Origin: Okeania sp034190295
Lineage (GTDB): Bacteria > Cyanobacteriota > Cyanobacteriia > Cyanobacteriales > Microcoleaceae
Reading direction: 5' to 3'
Assembly: GCA_034190295.1 (NCBI GenBank)
Contig: JAXHSW010000016.1
Location: forward strand, 1-64,000
Length of the DNA stretch: 64,000 nucleotides
Below are positions 52,112 to 61,400 of the stretch, piece after piece. Both the position numbers and the translations under genes were made by a program. Every line of letters begins with the position of its first letter. The first letter of the stretch is position 1. The notes beneath the pieces are model-generated. The model saw only the letters and a list, made by a program, of their open reading frames with translations. It was not told where the DNA came from and did no database searches.

Positions 52112-53097
52112 TGTTTTAACATTTCTAATAGTTGACTAGCTGTTAGCCAGTCCGTGTTATTATCAGAACTGTATTGAAATCCATCGGGAACACTCACACC
52201 CTTTTCACCTAACTTGTTATGAGTGTAATCTAAACTTTTTGAATATTCAATTGTTGGTCGAATTACATAGTGGTCAGGAAATTCGATAGTTAAATGTGCT
52301 GCTTCTAGGGGACACATAACCTCATGGAGTTTTTCTCCAGGTCTAATACCAATAATTTTATGAGGAACTCCTGGTGCTAGTGCTTCAGCTAAATCTATAA
52401 CTGTCATGGAGGGAATTTTTGGTACAAATATTTCTCCTCCTTGCATCCGGGCAAAACTTTTAAGCACTAAATCTACACCTTGTTGAAGAGTTATCCAGAA
52501 CCTAGTCATCCGCCGATCTGTTATTGGTAATTCATTAGCTCCTTCCCGCATTAGTCTCTGAAAAAACGGAACTACTGAACCTCTAGAACCAACAACATTT
52601 CCATAACGAACTACAGAAAACTTTGTCCTTAAACCCCCTGCAAGATTATTAGCAGCCATAAATAGTTTATCAGCAGCTAGCTTAGTTGCACCGTAGAGAT
52701 TAATTGGATTTACTGCTTTATCTGTTGAGAGGGCAATTACTTTTTCTACTTCTGATTCTAGAGCTACATCAATAACATTATTTGCACCATATATATTTGT
52801 TTTTATACATTCCATTGGGTTATATTCTGCTGCTGGAATTTGCTTGAGTGCTGCTGCATGAATCACATAATCCACATTTCTCATTGCTAATTTCAAACGA
52901 GCAGCATCTCGCACATCTCCAATAAAGTATCGCATAGCGGGCGAACTAAATTCCAGAGACATTTCATATTGTTTTAGTTCATCCCGGGAGTATACAATGA
53001 TTTTTTGAGGTTCATGTTTACTCAGGAGAGTTTTCACACATTGCTTACCGAATGAACCTGTGCCTCCTGTTATCAAAATAGATTTACCATCAAACAT
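52108..53097 (-). CDS. pseB: UDP-N-acetylglucosamine 4,6-dehydratase (inverting)
   Basis: This 329-residue protein is a short-chain dehydrogenase/reductase fold. SILITGGTGSFGKQCV binds NADP, and FIGDVRDAARLKLAMRNVDYVIHAAALKQIPAAEYNPMECIKTN and the catalytic block STDKAVNPINLYGATK are those of the FlaA1/PseB type. PseB removes water and inverts C5 of UDP-GlcNAc, the first step to pseudaminic acid. Full length. The start codon is ATG, 113 bp from the stop of the large glycosyltransferase gene upstream. Confidence 0.94.
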   Translation of the reverse strand: MFDGKSILITGGTGSFGKQCVKTLLSKHEPQKIIVYSRDELKQYEMSLEFSSPAMRYFIGDVRDAARLKLAMRNVDYVIHAAALKQIPAAEYNPMECIKTNIYGANNVIDVALESEVEKVIALSTDKAVNPINLYGATKLAADKLFMAANNLAGGLRTKFSVVRYGNVVGSRGSVVPFFQRLMREGANELPITDRRMTRFWITLQQGVDLVLKSFARMQGGEIFVPKIPSMTVIDLAEALAPGVPHKIIGIRPGEKLHEVMCPLEAAHLTIEFPDHYVIRPTIEYSKSLDYTHNKLGEKGVSVPDGFQYSSDNNTDWLTASQLLEMLKQ

Positions 53098-53210
53098 TTA
53101 TTTTTTACTCTCAATAATTTATCTAAGTTTTTACTTTTGTTGAGTGTATACTTTTCAAAGTTCTGATAAACTTAAGATACCCAACATTAACTAAGAATTT
53201 ATCATTTCAA

Positions 53211-56200
53211 TCAAATTAGTTTACTCAAGCTTTCCATGTTGTAGCTAGAAATAATGTCAGCTTTTGCCTTAGTCAAAGCTTGATTATTTTCATTGGCCAA
53301 TATAATCCGACCATGAAGACAAGGTAATAATGCTGTCCACTCTATTTCATTCATTTGGCCTAGCAAAGATATTTCTGATTCTTCACTTACCTCTAAATCT
53401 TCCTGCATCATTAGATTCATTACAATACCAGATAAGGCTAAACTTGCTTCTTCCTCAGAAATATCAGTAATATCTATCAATAAAGTCATCTGACTATTAC
53501 GAGGATGGGTCAAAAATGTGGCGATCGCCACCTCTAATTCTGGCATTAGTACCTCTTCTGGTTGACTCCAGTTTGGAAAGATAATTAAGTTAATATTTCT
53601 TAATTTTAGTCTAGCTTTTAATTCTGGTAAAATTATATTTTGTAAATATTTAGGGTCGCTGCAACGTTGCTCCAAGAGTTCTTCAAATTTGTCTGCCAAA
53701 ATATCAACAGAATGTTCAATGTCGAAGATATTCAGAGCTTTTTGTTTGCCTGTAGCTGCAATTCTTTGCCATTTTTTTACATCTTTAGCTAAACCAATCA
53801 ATGTTTGTGCTAAAGCGAAACTATCTCCTGCTGGAAATATTAATCCACTAACATCATGCTCAATTGTTTCACTTCCACCTCCTACTCCTGTAGATATGGC
53901 TGTTAAACCTGCTGCCATCCCCTCTACTGGTGAAATTCCAAATGCCTCTGGACCAATTGATGGAAACACAATAATATTTTTAGAGCTATACAGATGAATC
54001 AGTTCTTCTAGTTGCAGATAGCCAAGAAATTTAACCTTCTCTTCCATGCTATTTTTAACAACAAATTGTTTTAAACGAGTAAAATAATCTCGATTAATAT
54101 TATTATCTCCTGCGATAGAACATTCAAAATCTACATTTTCATCATCAATAAATTTTAAGGCTTCAATTAAGGTATGAGTACCTTTAGAATCTATAATTAG
54201 TCCTGCATAAACAATCCTAAGTTTATCCATATTAGGCAGCATACACATCTGGAATTTTTTCACTTTTGCCCCTGGATAAACAATAATAGTTTTCTCCGAT
54301 GGATAGCCTTGACTAATGACTTTTTGCCTTACATACTCACTAGCTGTTGCTAGAATAAAAGAATTATCTTGAGGCATTTTATCGGCAGAACACAAAAGGG
54401 TTGGCAATCCCAAATGATTAATAACTGGAATATAATTTTCTAAAAGCGGTCTAAATATTTCCAGTCCCAAAAAATTAATATTACCAACCAGACAAACATC
54501 TGGTGGAAATTCAGCGATCGCTTCTCTAATAACCAAGTCGTTATTAACAATAATTCTCTTAATTTCTTGGGGATTTTCTATTGCTTTAGCAGCACCTTCA
54601 AAAGTTCCGAATAATTGTAAATTACGATTAATATTTGCTTCTACTGTAGTAATTTGAGTTAGATAAGGCGCATCGGAAGTTAGAACTTTTATTATATAAC
54701 CTCTCTGCTGAAGAACATTGGCAAAATCACTAATGCTGCGCCCATATCCTCCTAGTTCTTGGGGAGGATAAAGATTATTAATCACCAATATTTTTTTAGA
54801 AGTTATTTTCGGATTTGACTCTGTTAAATTTTCCTGATATTTATCTACACTTTTTCCTTGTCTCAGATAATTGCAGCGACGATAAATATTTAAGGCTTTC
54901 TGTTCTAAACCTTGTTGTAAATAGCATTTTTCTAGCCAAGACCAGAGTTCAATTTCTTCTGACCTAATATCAACTAAATGTTCCAGTATATTAGCTGCTG
55001 CCTCATATTTATTTAAATCTATCAAAACTGTAGCTAAACTTTTCATAGCAATTGGGTTTCGACGTTCCAGACTAACTGCTTTATCCAGTAATTTTTCTGC
55101 CTCTGTTAAGTCATCTAATTTGGCATACAGTAAACCAAGTTCTACTAACGCTTTTATATCATAGGGATTGTTTTGCAATGCTCGTTCAAAAGCTTTCATA
55201 GCTGCTACATTCTTTTTTTGTGCTAGTAAGAAAGTTCCCCAGTCTGATTTCTTTTTCCAGGAATAAGCTAAAGGATTATTGCTTTGCTTTACTAATCCAA
55301 CTCTTTCAAATAAACTATCAAATTTACTTCCTAAATTTTCATTTGCATTGATTTTATTATCTAAAATTATCAAATTTTTGAAATTAATTAAAGCCAGTAA
55401 TTGATTGATACCTATCCTTTCTAATTCTTGTTCTGTTAAAATAATTAAATCCCATAATTTAGCTTGACTCTGTAACTGCCAACTATCAATAAATGTAATT
55501 TGCTTTTCAACTTGACATTGGTAAAATAAGTTAATTGAAATATCGCTATTGCGTCCTTTATCATCATCAAAAATAATATTTACCTCTAATCGTGGTAAAT
55601 CAATTACATCACAAATAATATTCGGGTCAATCTGAGACCAAAAAAGCACTTTAATGTATGACTGCTTCAGATGTAGTTCTTGTATAAATTCATAAATAGA
55701 AATGCGTTGATGTAATGCTTTTAAATCATTACTATGAATATAAATACTACGTCTATCCGCTTCTATCTTGTAAATATGTTCAATATCTTTACCATCAATA
55801 TAATCAATAACTCGTTGAATATTCAATTCGGGGCTATGGTTTTGCCAAAATGCTTCACAACCATTAGATGCTATTCCCCCAGCAATTTGTGGATTCTCCA
55901 AAAAGAAATTTATTTTCTGTCTCAGTTCTGATTTATTCTTAAATAAAGCTAGGTGTTTGTTATCCTCAAACAATAATTCTAATCCAGATTGTGGGCTGAG
56001 TTTATCTGTAAGTAAAAAGCCACCACTGGAGATTACCTCAAATACACGCAGGTTTAAATCTCCATTCATACTAACGTTCAAATTAATCAGAGATTCAGCA
56101 TATATTTCTGCTGCTTTTTTTTGTGATGCTTGTAGCTGATGAATTGGAAAATTTAACTGTTTTAGATAAGCTAAAATTGATTTTCGGTAAGGGTGAAACT

Positions 56201-56729
56201 GACCAACTTGCCCAACAAATGTTAAAGGATACTTAGAAGTTAAATTTTGTTCTTGAGGATGGGGATTAATATTAAAACCAGGAACCCAAAAAACATTCTC
56301 AAAACCTGCTTCTTTAAAATAGTGGAGATGATGACGCTTATGATCTGACATAATAAAGTCAAATTGTTCTCCTACAGCATATTCTACCAAAGTTTTAATT
56401 GGTTTTGATAGATGTTGAGTATTACCGCAAATTAATAGTTTAGGGCAAGATAGCGATTGTAAGTTAGTAGGAAAATTAGCCCTTGTAGAATCTGCTTTTA
56501 CTACTATTAAATCTGGTTTCTGAGATAGAGGTAGTCTGTCTACAATTTTATTAATATCATATATTCCAGAAGGTGTTTGAATGCTTTGATAGTTTCCATC
56601 TTCTATTTCTGTTTGACAGTGAGGACTACAAAAAACTTCCCTAGGTGAAATAATAATAGGTCTGTATGCCTCTCTTGGTCCTAAGAAGCTGACTATAACG
56701 TTAATTTCTGAAGATTTTAAGACAGTCAA
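53211..56729 (-). CDS. Double glycosyltransferase: CgeB-like, TPR, GT4 and shared C-terminal module
   Basis: This 1172-residue protein has four parts. About 1-325 is CgeB/spore-maturation type (FSIPSREVF-like start, LICGNTQHL, YPLTFVGQVGQFHPYRKSILAYLKQL, LNLRVFEVISSGGFLLTDKL). About 500-625 is TPR (MKAFERALQNNPYDIKALVELGLLYAKL). About 645-1035 is a GT4 transferase (KKILVINNLYPPQELGGYGRSI, DKLRIVYAGLIIDSKGTHTLIEAL, FPSIGPEAFGISPVEGMAAG with the E-x7-E motif). The last 130 residues (INLIIFPNWSQPEEVL...) recur in the transferase at 42425-45124. The first codon is TTG just after the upstream stop, with AAGGT in front; no nearer ATG exists. Gap to the upstream gene is 1 bp. Likely builds a surface glycan. 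Confidence 0.72.
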   Translation of the reverse strand: MTVLKSSEINVIVSFLGPREAYRPIIISPREVFCSPHCQTEIEDGNYQSIQTPSGIYDINKIVDRLPLSQKPDLIVVKADSTRANFPTNLQSLSCPKLLICGNTQHLSKPIKTLVEYAVGEQFDFIMSDHKRHHLHYFKEAGFENVFWVPGFNINPHPQEQNLTSKYPLTFVGQVGQFHPYRKSILAYLKQLNFPIHQLQASQKKAAEIYAESLINLNVSMNGDLNLRVFEVISSGGFLLTDKLSPQSGLELLFEDNKHLALFKNKSELRQKINFFLENPQIAGGIASNGCEAFWQNHSPELNIQRVIDYIDGKDIEHIYKIEADRRSIYIHSNDLKALHQRISIYEFIQELHLKQSYIKVLFWSQIDPNIICDVIDLPRLEVNIIFDDDKGRNSDISINLFYQCQVEKQITFIDSWQLQSQAKLWDLIILTEQELERIGINQLLALINFKNLIILDNKINANENLGSKFDSLFERVGLVKQSNNPLAYSWKKKSDWGTFLLAQKKNVAAMKAFERALQNNPYDIKALVELGLLYAKLDDLTEAEKLLDKAVSLERRNPIAMKSLATVLIDLNKYEAAANILEHLVDIRSEEIELWSWLEKCYLQQGLEQKALNIYRRCNYLRQGKSVDKYQENLTESNPKITSKKILVINNLYPPQELGGYGRSISDFANVLQQRGYIIKVLTSDAPYLTQITTVEANINRNLQLFGTFEGAAKAIENPQEIKRIIVNNDLVIREAIAEFPPDVCLVGNINFLGLEIFRPLLENYIPVINHLGLPTLLCSADKMPQDNSFILATASEYVRQKVISQGYPSEKTIIVYPGAKVKKFQMCMLPNMDKLRIVYAGLIIDSKGTHTLIEALKFIDDENVDFECSIAGDNNINRDYFTRLKQFVVKNSMEEKVKFLGYLQLEELIHLYSSKNIIVFPSIGPEAFGISPVEGMAAGLTAISTGVGGGSETIEHDVSGLIFPAGDSFALAQTLIGLAKDVKKWQRIAATGKQKALNIFDIEHSVDILADKFEELLEQRCSDPKYLQNIILPELKARLKLRNINLIIFPNWSQPEEVLMPELEVAIATFLTHPRNSQMTLLIDITDISEEEASLALSGIVMNLMMQEDLEVSEESEISLLGQMNEIEWTALLPCLHGRIILANENNQALTKAKADIISSYNMESLSKLI

Positions 56730-56730
56730 T

Positions 56731-57657
56731 TTACCTTACCTTAATACTGCTAGAGAAATTGTCTGTAGGAGAATAAGTTGATTTTTTTGCATCTATAATA
56801 ATTGAAGTGTAATTCAAATATCCATTTTTATTTCTATTGTCAAATCTCATTGAGCGATTTATTTTACCCTGGTCAGGATTCCATTCTTGAAAATGAAATT
56901 TACCTATTTCATCAAAATATTCTAGCAAATCTACTTCAAAACCTGCTTCTTCAAATAATTTTTTCAGGGATTGATAGTTGTAGAGAATCTTATGTTCGTT
57001 AGCACCAGGACCTCTACCACCTGGTTTAACCCACTCAATATAATCTGAGCTTGGGTGAAAACCATCTGGCACGGCAATTCTTAAATAAGCTCCTTCCTTG
57101 AGGTAAAGATAACAATTTTGAGCGGCAAGAATTCCCTGTTCTATGTTTAAATGTTCCCAGACATGTTCGGCTAATATAGCATCTATTGATGAGGGATAAA
57201 AGTTACTTTCCCAATTTTCAATATTTAACAAATTTAAGGTATTAATATCAGTAGCTATCCAACCAGGTTGATTAATGCCGCTAGTTCCAATAATAATTTT
57301 AATAATTGGATTAATTTCCCATATATGTTGATATATTGCTAGAGCAATTCTATATTCTCCTAGTTTTTGTTGTCGTTGAGCTTCAGTTTCCAAAACTTGA
57401 AGTAGTTGTGCAGTCCATTGCTTTTCTTGTGATGCTGTTCCATTGCTCAGACCCCAAAGCCAAGTAGTCCAAGCTTCTGCTTCCTTTGTGTCTAGGAGAA
57501 ATAATAGCCCTAAATACCAATAATTAGACTTGACTTCTGGTTGTAGGGCGATCGCTTTTTCATACAAGGTAATAGCTTGAGAATATTTCTTTTCCTTGAG
57601 ATAATTTTGGGCTAACTCTTGTAATTTTAGTACTTCACTACTAGAACAGAAATTCAT
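56731..57657 (-). CDS. TPR domain fused to a methyltransferase-like domain
   Basis: This 308-residue protein starts with a TPR block (1-125: LAQNYLKEKKYSQAITLYEKAIALQPEVKSNYWYLGLLFLL...WTTWLWGLSNGTASQEKQW) that resembles the N-termini of the two SPINDLY proteins at 37852 and 40155. About 130-290 is a class-I-like fold (IKIIIGTSGINQPGWIATDIN, YPSSIDAILAEHVWEHLNIEQGI, LYLKEGAYLRIAVPDGFHPSSDYIEW) with the SAM-binding glycine motif replaced by GTSGINQPGW. It is the first gene of the leftward island, one base before the large glycosyltransferase, so they are probably cotranscribed. The methyltransferase motif I is unusual; activity unproven. ATG start. Confidence 0.75.
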   Translation of the reverse strand: MNFCSSSEVLKLQELAQNYLKEKKYSQAITLYEKAIALQPEVKSNYWYLGLLFLLDTKEAEAWTTWLWGLSNGTASQEKQWTAQLLQVLETEAQRQQKLGEYRIALAIYQHIWEINPIIKIIIGTSGINQPGWIATDINTLNLLNIENWESNFYPSSIDAILAEHVWEHLNIEQGILAAQNCYLYLKEGAYLRIAVPDGFHPSSDYIEWVKPGGRGPGANEHKILYNYQSLKKLFEEAGFEVDLLEYFDEIGKFHFQEWNPDQGKINRSMRFDNRNKNGYLNYTSIIIDAKKSTYSPTDNFSSSIKVR

Positions 57658-57677
57658 ACTTAGTTCATCCCTTCTAT

Positions 57678-58076
57678 CTATTTCTCAACCTCCAACCTCA
57701 CCTGCTCCAATGCAACTTTATAATCCTCCCTCTCCGGATACAACCCCACTAATTTCTCCAAAGATTCGATCGCCCCCTCTTTATCCCCCATCTCCAACCG
57801 CACTTTCACCAAACCCTCCAAAGCAGTAAAATTTTCAGGCTCCCGCTCCAATACTTTCTCATATCCTTGCGCCAGTTTCTGCAACCTCTCCTCTACCGAC
57901 ACAACTTCCACCGTCTCTACCTGTTGAGACTCTTGAAAAGCAGTTTTAAACATATTCGCCATCCCAAACAAGGCCGTACCACCAAAAGATACAACCCCAA
58001 CTAGGGACATTATCTTTTTCAATCTCTTACTTCGTTGCTGCCTAGCTTCCATATACTGTTTCTCTGTACCTTGCAT
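57678..58076 (-). CDS. Small membrane-anchored TPR protein
   Basis: This 132-residue protein has a basic N-terminus (QRSKRLKKIM), one hydrophobic stretch (SLVGVVSFGGTALFGMANMF), then two TPR-like units (GYEKVLEREPENFTALEGLVKVRLEMG and AIESLEKLVGLYPEREDYKVALEQV). It is related to the longer TPR protein at 23391-24281. It lies 20 bp upstream of the TPR-methyltransferase on the same strand, so it may belong to the operon. Its codon usage is more GC-rich, with ACC/CTC-type codons, than the island genes. Confidence 0.75.
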   Translation of the reverse strand: MQGTEKQYMEARQQRSKRLKKIMSLVGVVSFGGTALFGMANMFKTAFQESQQVETVEVVSVEERLQKLAQGYEKVLEREPENFTALEGLVKVRLEMGDKEGAIESLEKLVGLYPEREDYKVALEQVRLEVEK

Positions 58077-58451
58077 TGGCTACTTTACTCCCAATTTCTA
58101 CTTTTTCCATTTTTCCCAATTTTAGCCAAAAAGCGATCGCTTAAGCGACACGGATCATTATTGCTCCCTAATATTTCGTCCTTTGTCCCAGAAAATTTCT
58201 GAAATAAGAGTTTATTTTCTGGCCAACTTCACTCATTATTATTTTTAATATTTACAATTATTCAGTAAAGCGATCGCTCTTTCTCTTTTGTCCAATTATT
58301 CGGTTTTCCCCAAATATTTCTCAAATTTTCTGGTATCTCCTTGAAATATTCCACAATATTTTGTGCTTTGTCTCAATCAAAAAAGAGGCGATCGCTATTC
58401 ATCGCCCCTACAATTATTCAATACCGAACCTTCAGCTTGAACTTGAATATC
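58077..58451. other. Spacer rich in GCGATCGC
   Basis: Three GCGATCGC octamers (58133, 58270, 58388) lie within about 260 bp. There are also AAATATTTCTCAAATTTTCTG and similar short AT-rich repeats. No gene or terminator was recognised. Confidence 0.5.
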
Positions 58452-61400
58452 CTAAACCTTCACCGCAACCTTCTCTTCAGCATCAACACTTGCTTGTGGT
58501 GTACCCGCTTCAGAAGGAGGCACAACTTGATAAAACTTCGGCAAATACTCAGACCAACTCGCCAAAATAATCTTCGCCTTCTCACTTCCAGTCCGATCGA
58601 CGTGCAATGAAATCAAATCCTGCAACTGCGCCTCACCTTCTGGCGTACAAACACGCTGAATAGAAACGATTTCATTATTCACCCTGGCTGGAAAATCACC
58701 ATCTTCATCCAAGAAATAAGCAATTCCCCCAGTCATACCAGCGCCGACATTCCGACCTGTCTTACCCAAACAAACAATCACACCACCAGTCATATATTCA
58801 CAAGCATGGTCGCCAGCACCTTCAATAACTGCCTTACCCATAGAGTTCCGCACAGCAAAACGTTCCCCTGCTTGACCATTTGCAAACAAAGTTCCACCAG
58901 TAGCACCATACAAACAAGTATTGCCAATAATTACATTTGTTGCCGGGTTGTAACCAGTTTTGGCAGGTGGCTTAATAATAATCTCTCCACCGTGCATTCC
59001 TTTACCAACATAATCATTCGCCTCACCTCGTAATGTTAAAGTCATTCCTGGCAAGTTGAAAGCGCCAAAACTCTGACCAGCACTACCATTAAACATCAGA
59101 TTAATCTGCCCTTCAAAACCAGTATTACCATAACGATCGGCGATCGCTCCTGCCAACCTTGCTCCCACAGTACGGTCGGTGTTGACTAACTTTATTGTCT
59201 TACTAACAGTTCCCTGGTTGCGAATTGCAGCTTGAATTTCTCGGTCATCCAGCAACACATCATCTAAAACAGAACCATTGCTGTGAACAGTTTCATGGTT
59301 TAACCAGTCCCGATCGCTACGAGTATCTGGCAACTTGAGCAAACAATCTAAATTTAAAGCTGCTGTTTTTGTTAACTGTACATTTTCCCCTGCTTTCAGC
59401 AAGTCAGCACGACCCATAACTTCACTCAGAGAGCGATAACCTAATTTTGCTAAAATACTCCGTACTTCCTCAGCAATAAACCAGAAGAAATTGACTACGT
59501 TTTCTGGCACACCTGTAAATTTCTTACGCAATTTTTCCTGCTGAGTTGCCACACCCACCGGGCAAGTGTTGGTATGACAAATGCGTGCCATAATACAACC
59601 TTCAGCAATCATAGAAATAGACCCAAAACCAAATTCTTCTGCTCCCATCAAAGCCGCCATGAGTACATCCCAACCAGTCTTCAGACCGCCATCAACCCGG
59701 AGAGTTACCCGATCGCGCAACTGATTGACCATCAATACTCGATGCACCTCACTCAAACCCAACTCCCAAGGACTACCTGCGTGTTTAATTGAACTTAAAG
59801 GAGAAGCACCTGTACCGCCATCGTGACCAGAAATTTGAATCACATCAGCATTTGCCTTTGCTACACCAGCAGCGATCGTACCAATACCAATTTCTGCTAC
59901 CAACTTCACCGAAACACCAGCATTAGGATTAACTTGGTGGAGGTCAAAAATCAATTGTGCCAAATCCTCAATTGAGTAAATATCGTGGTGAGGAGGTGGT
60001 GAAATTAATGACACCCCAGGTTTAGAACGACGCAATGTAGCAATATAAGCGCTCACCTTTTTACCAGGTAACTGACCCCCCTCCCCTGGTTTAGCCCCCT
60101 GAGCTATTTTTATTTCAATTTGTTTGGCATTCATCAGATATTCTGGGGTAACGCCAAACCGACCAGAAGCCACTTGTTTGATAGCAGAGGAAGCTGTGTC
60201 ACCATTTCGCAATCCTTTGAGATGGGGGAATAAAGTAGATAAACCTTCCGCATCTACATCATCCAACACTTTAAATCTTATAGAGTCTTCTCCACCCTCA
60301 CCAGAGTTAGACTTGCCATTAATACGATTCATAGCGATCGCCAAAGTCTCATGAGCTTCCCGTGAAAGCGACCCCAGAGACATTCCACCAGTACAGAAAC
60401 GTTTCATTATTTCTGCTGCGGGTTCCACTTCTTCTACAGAGATGGGAGAGCGATCGCTATTAAAATCCAATAAATCCCGTAAAGCCGTTATTGGTCGTCC
60501 TTGCAAGTATTTCCGGTAAACTTCATAGTGGTCGTACCCCGATTTTTCTTCCTGTTTACCATTGCCATTACCATTATTAAAAGTAGCAACCGCTTTATGG
60601 AGTGCTTTTGCCATCTCCGGACTATTCATGTGATATTCCCCACTGGGGCGATATTGCACAAACCCATAATTCTCCAACTTCTTAATATTCAATTCTGGGA
60701 ACGCTCGACTATGGAAAGCGATCGTCTCTTGTGCTAACTCTGCTACTGTTAAACCACCTACCCGAGAAGTAGTTCCTCGGAAAGCAAGTTCCAACAAATC
60801 TCCACCAATACCGATCGCTTCAAAAATCTGCGCACCTTGATAAGAAGACAACAAAGAAATTCCCATTTTAGAGAGAATTTTTAACAGTCCTGCTTCTATT
60901 GCTTTGCGATAATTTTTTTGAGCTTCTTCGATAGTAATTTTTGCAATCTTACCCCGTTCCATTTGTTTTTGAACTGTTGAGTTCGACCACCAAGAACGTA
61001 CAGATTCTAATGCTAAATAAGGATGAACTGCACTAGCTCCATAACCAATCAAACAAGCAAAATGATGAGTACTCCAACATTGAGCTGTTTCTACCACCAA
61101 AGATACCTTCATTCGTAACCGTTCTTTAATCAAATGATGGTGAACCGCACCCACAGCCACTAAAGGAGGAATATAAGCCAACTCTGCAGTAATTCCTCCC
61201 TCAATTTTGTCAGATAAAACAATAATTTCCCGACCATTTTTAACTGCTGTTGCTGCTTGTTCGCACAAATTATTTACTGCTGTTTCTAATCCTTCTGGTC
61301 CATCAGTTATAGCAAATAAAGTAGATAAAGTTTCTGTAGCAAATTCTGACTCGTAAACTTCTGTTAATTCTGCTTCATTTAATAGTGGCGATTCTATCTT

